Source of the DNA: Dasyornis broadbenti
Taxonomy: Eukaryota; Chordata; Aves; Passeriformes; Dasyornithidae
Assembly (NCBI GenBank): GCA_013397935.1
Contig: VZRN01004257.1
Coordinates: forward strand, 129,972-193,971
Reading direction: 5' to 3'
Length of the DNA: 64,000 nt
The translations under genes and the position numbers were made by a program. Numbering within the stretch: position 1 is the stretch's first letter; every line of letters begins with the position of its first letter. The notes below the pieces were generated by a model. The model was not told where the DNA came from. It searched no databases and worked only from the letters and a program-made list of their open reading frames with translations. Below are positions 36,409 to 48,010 of this stretch, in pieces.

Positions 36409-39400
36409 TGCTCCCCTCCCTTCCCCAGGGCTCTCCTCGGCAGCCCAAGGCAAGGATCCCACGGAACAGCACAGAAATTGGGCGTTTCTGTGCTCTGGGG
36501 TTCTGCCAGAGTCGCAGGTTTAGGATTTCTAACACACAAGCCAAGCCAGTGGTGCTTGCACTGGGCAGGGCAGCAGTAAATTTCGTGTGTCCAGCCCCCT
36601 TTGTCCCCAGCCACAGCTCGCTCACCACCCTGCCCACGGATTTCAGTGTCTCAGGTGATTTTGTCTCACTGATTTATTCCACTGACCCGTTTCTCTGCAG
36701 TGAATTAGTTCTGAAATACTTCGTTTGTGAATCAAAGTGAACATTCATCGAAGCATTTACAGCCCAATGCCATGCCATGGCTTTTTCCTGGATTTGTACA
36801 AACCCAGCCAAAAGAAAAATTTAACATCAGAATACAGTAAGTTTTCCTTCCTTACTCTCCAATTTTTATAGTGCAGAATCTTTCAGAGGAGTAGCCAAAG
36901 GGAACAAATGGATTAGAGCCACAGCTTTCCATTGTTCCGGTTGTAACTGAAACAAAATGAAAACTGGTACAGAAAACATCCAAACTCTCTCCAGAGCAAC
37001 TCTTGCTGCACCAACAAAGCTGCTGTTTATTTAAATGTTGAAGGGTGGGTAACAGAATAAAATTACCGAAAGCATTTTGTTGCATGTTGACACAACCTTA
37101 ATGAACTCAGTATCAACAAAACTCAAACACACATGAAGAGAAAAGCAGTTTAAGAGAGACTTTAAATAGAAGGAATAATAAGCAGCATTTATGCAAAGAA
37201 GACGAAGCAAAATATTTGTAGGATTTAAATGTATTTAACACCCTAAACGATGTTGTTTTATTTACAAATTCATTACAAATCCTAGGTGTGGAGATTGTGT
37301 TGATACGTTTAGAGAACTCAAAAAGGAACAAAAGAGAAAAAAATCATGAGTAGAGTGACTCAATTACCTATAAAAAGGTGCCATAAATTTACAGTTCTAA
37401 CATTCATGGCATCATAAATCAGAATTATATTGATATTGAATTAGGATGATGGAAAGTAGCAGGGGTGAATTAGCATGGGTAGAATGAATTAGGCATGATG
37501 GGAACAAAATAATGGAAAAGAAGGAACATGGAAAATATGATCCTTCCAATAGTTAGGTAACGTATTGAAAAGCAGAGCAGATGAAAATTGTGTATATACA
37601 TACATTAAAAAATTCTCACAGTCGCTGCCAGGAATCTTAATTTTGCCCAGAGCCACGGATTATTAATAAAATAGCCCAATCTAAACACAAATAAATCCAT
37701 TGTGTTTGGAAGATGAAAGAATTATAAATTGTTGTAAAGCACCATTTCTCTGAATTGAGCAGCATCCAAGGCAACTTTATAAGCAACAGCTGTGAAAAAA
37801 TTTGCATGGCAAAAAAAAAAGAAAAAAAAAAGAGAACTCAGAAACAAAAGCAACCCCACAGTTGGGGAATAGATGGTCTGGGCTGTTGCTTTCTTGGCTG
37901 CCAGAGCAAATATTTGGTGTCAACACGGACAAATAAATATTGTTTGTCTGAGTCACCATTTCAAGCACAGAACTGCTCAGTCAATGGCAATGCGTATTAA
38001 CAGGATTGCGATTCTTTCCCAGCGTTTTCACCGCATAAGCAAGATCCTTCAGGCAAAACAAACAATAAAGGCTGTCCGTGTGTGAAATGTGAGGGGAAAG
38101 GGTTCGGTTTGCCATCAGTGTTGCTGATCTCTGCTGTGTTCAGGTGTGTGCTTTCACTTCTTGGAATTGTTAGAGAGTGCCTCTGCCTGAATCAAGGTGC
38201 CAATGAAGTCAATGGTGAGGATTTTATTTAATAAAATGTGAGACAGAGAGAGAGAAAAATAGAACAAAGGTGGTGGTGGTGGTGAGAGAAAGAGTGACAG
38301 AAACAGATTGAGTAGAAAATATCATCACTCCACGGATCTCAAGTTGCTTTTCTTCCTCTCTTTTTTTTTTTTTCCTCTTGAATTTTAGTGGGCAAACGGC
38401 TTAAGCACTTGTACAGATTCAACAATGATTTTATTCTTCTTTTTTTTTTTTTTCTTTCCGCCAAGCCTTCATTACGTCACTTGGTGCTCTCTGGTACCAG
38501 GCTGACGAAGGAATAAAAGCCACTGTTGAACTCTCCAGAATGGTGAGAATGCTTTCACTTTCCATTTTATGGCCACTCTGCATTGGTATTTGTATTTGAC
38601 CATCCCACTTCAAACTTGACCGTGTTGACTGGGTTAGCAATGATTTTCTGGTAAAATGAGTTCAGGATCGGTAGAAATTCATCTTTCTTGGGCTTCCTGA
38701 GTCTGCAAACTGACAAATCTCTACTTTTGCTGGCCTAAGGATTTACAGACAGCAAGTACATTCTCTTTTCATCTAAGAAAATCATAGGAAATAGGATTTT
38801 CATGCACATGGCACAGCAAAACAACCTCACCAACAAACCAACACCAAAACTCTCACAGGGATAGTCCCTCTTTGTAAAATTTTGTGTTTTCATCCATAAA
38901 CAAGAAAAAACTAGAATTTTTTCTCAATGACAAATACTCTAGCACATTTTTTTTAAACTCAGGAGATATTTCCTTTATCCTCCTGGAAATTGTGTCCCAC
39001 GTTTCAGCCTTTTTCTTGTATTCCCTCGTAAATTGGTGAAACAAAATTTTTATGTAGAAACCTGAGCATCTGACACCAGAATAATATCAACAAAGTTATG
39101 AATGTAAGAGAGTCTGACAGTGGGCAGTCAGACAGCAAAGGGCAATTTCAGTAGCAGATAACACTTCATTAGTTACGTGGGTGCCTACAGCATCTTTGCA
39201 GTACAAAGAAGAAGAAAAAAGGAGTGCAAGTCAGACTTTGAAGAAGCAAAACTGATTTATTTTTGCTGCACAAAATCTTCAGTGTTTGCCCTAGTCCTGT
39301 GGGCCCAGGACTGAGAAGTCCACACTCAGCTCCCTACACTTCTTAAAGACTGAAACTTAATCAAAAGTATTCCTTAAATACAGTCTTGGTTTTGTTCTTT

Positions 39401-40380
39401 TTATTTTTTTTTTTCAAGTTTTCCACCAGTTCTTTGCAGACGATGCTCTCTAAGAGTTGTGTCTTCCCAAGCCCTTTCTGAACACTGAGCAGGAATTATC
39501 CCGGATCTCCCTTACGTATTTTGAGGCCTGTTCTGCAAGGAAGTGAATCCCTCCGTCTATTCCCAGGATTTCCACGACTTTCCCACACGGTTCCCTGCTC
39601 AGGACATCTTGAGCAGCTCGGCTCAGCCTCAGATCCCAGGGCAACAGAGCTGCACATTTGTTTGCCAGCCCTGGGAAGCACAAACGGCTGAGGCTTTAGG
39701 AAGTTATTCGCGAGCGGGAGAGCCTGACAATATTGGGTACGTGCGGACATTCCTGAAACAACCAGCAGCTCATTTGGAGGTTTCTGCGGCTTAGCAAAGG
39801 TCTGCTACAGAAGCTTCACGTTTTTAGGAATTAATCTGTTCCTTTTCATTGCCTCACACTCCACTGGTTACAGGGTTTTGAATGCGAACTCATCCGGGGA
39901 AATTCAGACGAGGAGTCAGGGCCTGCCTTGGCTGTCCCACGTTTCCAGAAGGCCTAACCTTGCCATAAGAAGTTCTCCGAGACACTCTTTTGCCAGGTCT
40001 CTACAACTTTTAAGTTTGTTCGATACAGATGGGATATAGGAACATTTTCCAAGAAATCAGTGTCTCCCAACTCGCTCCAAAGGGACAAAGCCCCAGAGTT
40101 ATTTGTTCTGATTTTGCATAATTGCCTTTCATCTGTATTAGTCACACTTCTTCTAAATGTTTTTAACTTGCACATCACTAATCTCCTCTACTTCCAGACT
40201 GTTCTGAGGGGTCTCAAAGTGTTGCCTCCAATTTGTAGAAACAGCAGCTGAAAGCAGGATGGCTCCTTTGTCATTGTGTCTGTGCTGGGTAAATGGCCCA
40301 GACCCCTCATCCCAGCCCACAAAAAGCACTGGGACTCCTTTACTTCTGCCATTTTTTCAGGATTAGGGGATGGTGAACCT
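36409..40380. other. Unique non-coding DNA with simple repeats
   Basis: No gene is recognised. A-runs lie at about 37811-37831. A short GA-rich stretch followed by (GGT)n lies at about 38243-38283. Two T-runs lie at about 38361-38375 and 38437-38453, and another lies near 39400. The stretch at 37100-37760 is strongly AT-rich. Frames of 80-125 codons at 36300-36740 and 39450-39800 overlap on opposite strands and show no domain. Confidence 0.45.
38243..38283. repeat. GA-rich stretch and (GGT)5 microsatellite
   Basis: AGACAGAGAGAGAG, a short A-rich spacer, then five GGT units at about 38269-38283. Confidence 0.8.
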
Positions 40381-40430
40381 TCTGATTTCCACTGGATAGA
40401 TCAGAATTAAAATTAAATCCAGTAAAAAGA
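40381..40430 (+). repeat. Dispersed 50-bp repeat, copy 1
   Basis: It begins TCTGATTTCCACTGGATAGA and continues through TCAGAATTAAAATTAAATCC to an A-rich end. A second copy lies about 1.6 kb downstream at 41975 in the same orientation, with four visible mismatches over about 48 bases. The A-rich end suggests a tail, but no family is recognised. Confidence 0.8.
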
Positions 40431-41586
40431 CACCCTTACAGTCCTGTCCCAATGCACTGATGTCAGAGAGGGTGGGCAGACCATCAGTGGTCACCTCCTG
40501 AAGCAATTCCTGGAGAAAAAGCCGCTGTTCCTTACCAAGACAATTCTTCATTCCTCTTTCAAAAACAAAGTGAGAATGGCAACATGTTATTATTGCTTAC
40601 AGCTACAATAAACGTGACAACAATTTCCCCTTATCGGAAAGGCAGTGAAGAGGAAATAAACCTTTGTGGGGGCAACAACAGATTCAGGGGTTCTGGCAAG
40701 GCCTCAGAGGGATAAGAAGAATAAATGTGTTACATTTACACAGTCAAGCCTCTTTTGAGAGGAACTCATCCCTGACAAGAGCAGTACAGATTTAATAAAC
40801 AGTGCCTGTTGCACCTTCTAGGGCAAAAAGCTTTTCCTGCTATTTTTGCTCTAAGTAAATTTCACCCAGATCCAAATAGTCCTTCCTTATTGACCTACAA
40901 CACTCTTTTTAAAAAATCTGAAATGCAAGGCTCCAGTCACACAAATTGATTTAAAGAACAGCAGGTGTTAGATTTTGCTTAAAACTTTTTAAAGCTGATA
41001 AAGATTTTCGGAAAGTATTATGTAAACACACCTGTAACCTCAGGTGAAAAAAAAGCCTTGTCATATATCAAAGCAGCCCAGAAGAAAGATAAAATCACTA
41101 ATATTTATGTTGAAACTGCAGATAGACAGATGTTAGTCTTTTCTGTACAGGCAGTTTAACATACAGGCACAAGAATGCACATAACATTAAAATTTCAATT
41201 TAAACTCAGATTACCTTTGTGTAAAGATTAAATTTTAGGAAAATAAATCCTGCTGCAGGTGGGAATGATGTTTGTTGGCCAAATTGGAATAGGATGGAAA
41301 GAAGGTTCTGACACGTGACTCACAAAGAGTGGTAACATTAGAACTCATTTTACATTTCTGAATATTCTGAATAGAAGGAGATCTTGCTCGGAGACTTTCA
41401 AAGTACCTGTGTGGTGAAAGAATGCACAGCTTCTTCAGAAAAGTACTTTATGTGATTTGAGGTCTGTTCCGTCTCTTTGATAGTCAATAAGACTGGGCTG
41501 CTTCTGAAATTTTACTCATTTCTTTTTAAGTGAAGGCAGCTTGCTGGAGCCAGCTCTTCAGTTTTCCTAAACAAACCATTTTAAGA
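40431..41586. other. Unique non-coding DNA between the two 50-bp repeats
   Basis: No gene or recognised repeat. AT-rich sequence with only short open frames. Confidence 0.5.
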
Positions 41587-41628
41587 AGATTCTTAAATGA
41601 ATTTAGAAGACTCTTAAATGAATTTAGA
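41587..41628. repeat. 21-bp tandem duplication (2 copies)
   Basis: AGATTCTTAAATGAATTTAGA at 41587-41607 is followed at 41608-41628 by the same unit with one substitution (AGAC). Confidence 0.9.
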
Positions 41629-41974
41629 ATCTCAGAGGGAGGCAGAAGAAGGGAAAGTAAGAGAGGGGTGTACTCTGAAGCATTATCTTTTCACCCTAAA
41701 GAAAAAGTCAGAGTGAAACTTTAAATGACTGTGGTGAACTTTTGCATGAAATGACTTTAAAGCTTTTCATATACGAAGCTGCACCAATTGCCAGAGTGTA
41801 TTGAAAGAATTTTTTCCATTGTCTTCAGGTTTCACCGCACAGGCTCTGTGTGACCTCACATCTGTTTCCATACACGGAGTTGCCATGGAGCTTCCTGGTG
41901 ATGGAAACCTCAAACGGGCTAAGACAGAAAACATGCACGTGGATCGGTGTCCTGGAAAAAGTGAGCGGATGCTT

Positions 41975-42024
41975 TCTGACTTCCGCTGGACAGATCAGAA
42001 TTAAAATTAAATCCCGTAAAAAAA
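41975..42024 (+). repeat. Dispersed 50-bp repeat, copy 2
   Basis: It begins TCTGACTTCCGCTGGACAGA and continues through TCAGAATTAAAATTAAATCC, ending in an A-run. It pairs with the copy at 40381. Similarity does not clearly extend beyond either end, so this looks like two insertions of one short element, or a short segmental copy, rather than a long duplication. Confidence 0.8.
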
Positions 42025-45000
42025 GTTACGTGGTGCTGAAGTGAAAACAAGGGAAGTGGATGTTTGCTGAATAAGAATACGGCACATGAAATTATGCTCT
42101 TATTCATGTCAGTGGAAGGGCTGTCCAAAAAGAACACCTACTTGTTAAAGTAATTCAGAAACAAGTGGCAGAACCTCACACTAAAGGAGGGCTTTACAGA
42201 ACTCAGTCACTCCTTTTTTTGTTGTCTGGAGTCGTACAAGAGAAATGCTAATCATGAGAGAAAAAGAGCTCACAGTACACAAAAATCGGCCTCAAATCAA
42301 AAGTGTATCTTCACACATTGAAAAATACTGATTTTTGTTGTGGCAGCCACAAGCCAAATGATAGGGAATAAGGAAGGAAAGTAATTTAATGCATTATTTA
42401 TATCCAGGATTTTATCTTGACTCCTATTCTGATATCCCTTATTAAATCCAACAGCAGATGCAGCTCAGTTTGTCCGTTTCTGTGCAAGACTAACCTTTCC
42501 TCTAAACAAAGTTCAGTCAAATCATGCCTAGAAGAAAGTGCATTTACATTTATATTTACATTTTCCAAGGAGAATCAGACCACCATGACTTCCTCCTTCA
42601 TTCCTTTCTCCTGCTGGAGACTGAGAATTAAGGAAACAAAAAAGTCTAATACCACCTCCTAGGATCCTGCAAATCGTTCTTAACGGGATGCAAATTACGG
42701 TTAAATCTGCCTCAACTCTGGTTTAATCACAGCCCTAAATCCTGGCCCTGCTTCAGACGAGTTCTGCAAAGAGCTGGGCTGAGTTCTGGGTGTCCCACCT
42801 CGCAGAGCTCTGCTGCATCCCTACAAAGGATGAAGGATTTATGTGCCTGGATCTCACCCAAACCGAACTTGGAAGCCACCGCTCGAATTTCCTTTGAACG
42901 CTGCATTTAATGCGAACCTGTTGAAATTCCAGGTGAATCAAACCCAGTGCGAAAACCTGCTTGTGTATCCTCTTGTGAACCCGCACTAATTCCGCCTTTT
43001 AAATCCATATAAAATAAATTCTCGTGGTTCTACAAGGGCAGAGACCTGGCCCCGTAAAGGCAGAGGCCTAACGGTCATTTTTGGAAGAAATTCAAAAGGA
43101 AATAAAACTGCAATGCAACATCTTGTCCAACACCAAAATGATATTTAATCTGGAAGTCTAAGGACATGGCTGTTTTCTTTTTCTTCTTTCTTTCTCTGTC
43201 AGGGTTTTACTTTGATACAAAATTGAAAAACTGAACGGGAGCCCATTGAAAATGAGAAGTTTTGTGGCATGAATATTGTAATCTTTGATGAGTGAAAACG
43301 TCAGCGGATGCAAATCACTCTTTACAAGGGATTTGAAACAAACAAAAAAATCATCTTGATAAGGTATGGGCCTAAAAATGTGGAAGATTCACAGAATTTG
43401 TTAAAGCATTTTCCAGTAGGATGGATCCTCCTTTCTTTCTTTTCCAAAGAGTGTTATTGGGAATCACTTTCTTCATATTTTTTAATACAGGCTGGGGTCC
43501 TTTTCCTCTTTCTTTTCTGTCTTCTGTCTCAGATGGAATCTTACCCTGCAAATCTTTATATTGCGTTAATATAGACTGGAGTGAGCTGTACCAAAGAAGA
43601 AGCAGATTTTCAAGCTCTTTTAGAGCAAGTTCCATTAGCACTTAATCCAGCTGCCATGCACTACATCATGATGTCACCCAGAATAAAATAAGAAAGACTA
43701 AAGTGTGAATATTTTTACACTCTGTGTTTTTAAGGCTGCAGCCCTGATGGCTTTAGCAGACATTGACTCATTATATTTATTACCTCTGATATTACTTTAG
43801 CTGCCTAGAGCTGATTTAAATTCAATATTTGGAATTGTATTTTCTAATATTAGGAAATGTGCTAAAGCCTCTCTCTTTCCATATCACACTCTGTAATTCA
43901 CTGCTTTGTGTCCAGCATGCCTGATGTTGACAAATACTACACAAATTCTGAATCCAGGGATGCAAACATTCTCTGTTACGTTGTCCAAAGAAGAAAAATC
44001 GGGCCTAATGCTGTTATTTTCATTTGCTGTGTGCAAGTTCTACTTCAAATATTTCAGCAGCAAATTTCATTTGTGCCTGCAGCTCTCCCAAATGTCTTGA
44101 CGAACCCGATGTCAAACTTGGTCCCTGTGTAGTGACAAATCTGGATCAGATCCCAGGGGACAATCAGGAAAGAAATTGCGGTGGGAGACATTTCATAAGT
44201 TGACCCTCATAGAAAAAAATATTTAAGAATTCACCTGCACAGTGAACAGAGCGAAACCCCAGGAAATGGCATCCACAGGTGCTGGGCTCCAAAATGCCCC
44301 GAAGAGAGAGACACAGAATCCCTGCAGGCATTAAATAAGTGCTGGCACTTCTCGCAGAAGTATTTTTGGACATTCCAGCCCAGCAGATGCCACATAAAAG
44401 TTCCTTAAGAAAGCAGTTAGATAAGATCTATTACCATGTTAAATCTCAATACAAAAATAGGTTGCCTAAGGCAACAGGAGGCAGGTAATGAAAGACAGGG
44501 CGGGAGTGGCTGAAAATAGGTTTGTTGACTTAAAAAAGAATTTAGAAATCTATTTATTTTTATAATAACACTAAAGATAGAGGGAATAAAACAAACAACA
44601 AGCCACTGAAGGAATTGCTGTGTTCTCTGAAAGTGGGGCAGGGAGTCATAGTTTTTATCTGCACAAAGTAATCCAAGATTTTGATTAAAAAATAAAACCA
44701 TTCCCCTAAAGGATAATAATGAAAATGCACCAGATTGTCTCAAAATACAGTGGATTTGTCAAAAATTCTTGATTTTTAACATCTTATCTTACAAATGGTT
44801 GTCTGTAATTTTTTTTGGTGATGTTAGTGAATAGTTCTCGTTTATGGCAAGGGAAATTAATTTGGTGTGTGAATGGCTTGACACTGAAAATTGAGGTTTC
44901 GCTGTGGAAAGATCCATGCCAATGTTTTGCACTGATATTAGCAGTGCTACTCGTTGAGTGAAAGCCGATCCACGTGTAGAATGTTGAATAAGTGACACAC

Positions 45001-45656
45001 TCTAGGCAAACCCCCAATTTTTGGAGCTTTACTGATGATGGAAAAGCCTGTTCTTTCAGTTCTTATTTTGAAACTTGATTTCTCGATGTCTCAAACTCCT
45101 TATTGTGTTTGTTACTAATGTGGATGAGAGAAAGTGGCAAATAAAAATATTATAGAAAATATTTAGAGAAAGATTCCCACTGGATTAAACCTTTATGAAT
45201 GGCAGTGAGGAGACCACCCCGTATGGTTTTTGATGCAAAACGCTTCAAGAAGAGGGGTCAGGACAAAATTTTGTTCAAGTAATTAAATTTCTTTACTCTT
45301 CCTAAGGCTGCACATTCTTTATGTTCAGTTCTTTAATTGCTTGGTGCTTGACCTTACGAAGACAGACCGCATCGACCTGAGCCTCTGCGCTGCTCTGCTG
45401 CCAGCAGCAGGTTTGTGGGATCAGGGTCTCTGGAAGGGACCTGTTCCTTCCACAGGGAATGTCTTCTCCGTGTGGGACGTCTGAAGCAGGCGTGAGGTTG
45501 AAAAGAGACACAAGAAGCAACACACAACTGCTCTGATCACTTCCTTGAGTCTGTTTCATGAGCTGGCACCAGCTCCAAAGGATTTGTTCCTGTTTCTGTA
45601 TTAATTGTGAAGAAATTAAAGAATCTTGTTGCTAGGTTGGAGAGGCCTGTTCGACA
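42025..45656. other. Unique non-coding DNA
   Basis: No gene is recognised. The stretch at 43720-43900 reads like conserved non-coding vertebrate DNA (TGACTCATTATA, TAATATTAGG) but this is not testable here. Short conflicting frames of up to 108 codons are unsupported. Confidence 0.45.
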
Positions 45657-45872
45657 AAATCACGGAATGGCCTGGGTTGGAAGGGACCTTGAAGCTCATC
45701 CAGTGCCACCCCTGCCATGGCAGGGACACCTCCCACTGTCCCAGGCTGCTCCAAGCCCTGTCCAGCCTGGCCTTGGACACTGCCAGGGATCCAGGGGCAG
45801 CCACAGCTGCTCTGGGCACCCTGGGCCAGGGCCTTACCTCCCTCACAGCCCAGAATTTCTTCTTCTCTGATC
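45657..45872 (-). mobile_element. CR1 LINE 3' fragment (copy D)
   Basis: The + strand begins AAAATCACGGAATGGCCTGG and GTTGGAAGGGACCTTGAAGC, the reverse complement of the CR1 terminus. The same GC-rich body as copies A-C follows, with CCAGGGATCCAGGGGCAGCC and CTGGGCACCCTGGGCCAGGG, and similarity fades near AGAATTTCTTCTTC. It is a 5'-truncated, non-coding insertion. The ORFs of 76-108 codons through it on both strands are repeat shadows. Confidence 0.92.
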
Positions 45873-47886
45873 ATAACCAAAGCTGAGGTCCCAGCTTTGA
45901 CTGACAGAAGTGTCTTCTTGACGATGTCTGGAAGGGCTGCTTCTTCAAATCCTCCCAACTTTGTTTCTCAGGGAAAGATCAAAGGTCAGCAGAAATACCC
46001 TTAAGTTCTAATTAACTTCTGAATTTTCCACTGCTGCACCAAAACCAATGGTTTAGAAATACAGTGTGAAGCCAAATTTGTCCATTTTCCATTGACTAAA
46101 AAAAATTGGAGGGATCCAGTGCTAGATATGGGCATTTAGCAAGGTGTAGGTACCTCAGAAGTGTTAATGCACTCCAGTAATTCCATTACTGTGCAAACAC
46201 CAGCTCCTGAACTGCAGTTTGATCTCTGGAAGAAGGCAGGACACACTTGCTGGTTGTGCTTTGGTGCTACAAACAACCCAAGCCTGAACTGCTCCCTGCC
46301 TTGGGTGCCCCGTGTGCCTCGGAGAGCGAGCCCACGGCTGGAATATTGCTCACCCTCCGCACCAACATCCCTGCAGGACCTGCTCTGAGCGAGGCTGTGG
46401 GAATTGCAGGCAGCTCACCACGATGGAGGAGCTGACCTCCTCCTAAAACCAAAATCCCTTTGCCAACGAGGGTTCCGCTCAAACGGAACGCCCACCAAAC
46501 CCCGGCCCTGGGCTTTCCTTGGCTGCAGCACGGGCAGCCTGCCCTGCACTTAGGGGATGGTTACAGGAGCAATTTTAGCTGCTGTGAATTGCACTGTAAA
46601 TGCCTTCTACAGCCTGGCTGGAAATGTCTGGCATTTCGTGTGATGGTCCCACGGATGAATGACCCACCTTTAAATCAAAGCCAAGCTTGCCCTGCAGTTA
46701 TTCAGAAAAAACCCCTCTGTTTACAAAGAAATCAGGTGAATTAAATGCCAATCCTCACTTCTTCTGTGGTTCAGATGTCCATTTAGGCCACAAATTCTAT
46801 ACATTACTTTTATGCTAATATGTATATAAAACAACGTCCATAATTTCTGTTTTCACTGAGAAACCTGGATATAAATTGCTGGTAAATATGAATATCTCTT
46901 TAAATAAATTCAAAACTGTGGTGGACAGAGAATATTTTTTTCCGTTTGCTACGAAATACTCTTGGATAATGAATGTAATGGACAATGGACAATCACAGGT
47001 CGCCATTTTTCTTTATGCAGTTGAGTGGGAAAAAAATGTAAAGTGCAAAGTGTAAATTCAAATATTTTCTGTAGCTATTGAAATAATTGTTAAAAACCAG
47101 AATATGAAGGAAATGAATACAATCCATATACCCATATTGCAACTTGTCAAATCACTGCAAACACAGAAGAATTAAAAAGAAAAAAGAAAAAAAAAAAGCA
47201 GAGAACAGCTGCTATGTTTGAAGTTTGGTGGGAAAAGAGCACTTTGGGCATTTTCAATGGCTTGTGTCATCCTGAAGGCCTTTGGATGATTTATGTTAAA
47301 GATCGACTGAAGTTAGGTGGGTTCAAGTTGCTGTGTGAAAACCTGCCAGGCAAAGCACAGAGAATTCCACAAGTCCTTAATGAGATGGCTTTCCCCCCCT
47401 CCTCTAAAACGCTGGAAAATAAAATAACAAAGCTGCAAACAAGGATGCAAATGAATACAACAGAAAAGTTTGTTCTCAGAGAGCTTCCACTGCTCCAAAT
47501 TTGTCACTTGCTGCATCAAATCTCACATTGTGAGAAAACACTCCTCAAATCCATTAGTAAACAGAGACATTATCAACATCATTCCTGTCAAAACTGTCTT
47601 GCACCAGAGGAATTAATTTCTTTCACAAACTCACGTGCTCACAGGAAACTCTCCTGGGATGCGATCCCTTGTTTTAGCACATTTCATAAGGGGATGGAAT
47701 GACAGCAGGTGGATAATTCCTGCCAAAATGAAGTTCCCCACATTGTGTCATCCACGTGAGCAGGAGGTTTTTTCCCACGGTGAGAAATGCCCACTCATTT
47801 CTGCAGATAAACTCCTCTGCCTCAGGGCTAAATCCAGGTCAGCATCGTTGATTTGCCCTTTTACACCTGCTGGAGGTAAAACTGCG
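45873..47886. other. Unique non-coding DNA
   Basis: No gene is recognised. A GC-richer patch lies at 46280-46520. A 162-codon frame at 47214-47702 is the longest non-repetitive frame in this part but has no recognisable domain (see rejected items). A purine-rich A-run lies at about 47174-47199. Confidence 0.45.
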
Positions 47887-48010
47887 CCTCAGCAGAATTC
47901 CAGGGATGGACAGAGAAACTGCTGGGTTTGAAAGCTTCAAGCCGAACTCAGCAGGACCCCAGGGGGACGGCAGGGACAGAGAAACTGTTTTGTTTGAAAG
48001 CTTCAAACTG
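47887..48010. repeat. Diverged ~60-bp tandem duplication
   Basis: Unit 1 (47887-47945) and unit 2 (47946-48010) share, in order, CTCAGCAG, CCAGGG, GGACAGAGAAACTG, GTTTGAAAGCTTCAA and a closing ATCTCAG/AACTCAG. Unit 2 carries a few extra bases. It is an old two-copy minisatellite or local duplication. No coding meaning is apparent. Confidence 0.85.

Noticed and set aside
47214..47702. 162-codon plus-strand frame
   Set aside because: No recognisable domain, no supported splice sites or promoter, and a length that can arise by chance in 64 kb. A protein or transcript search would settle it.
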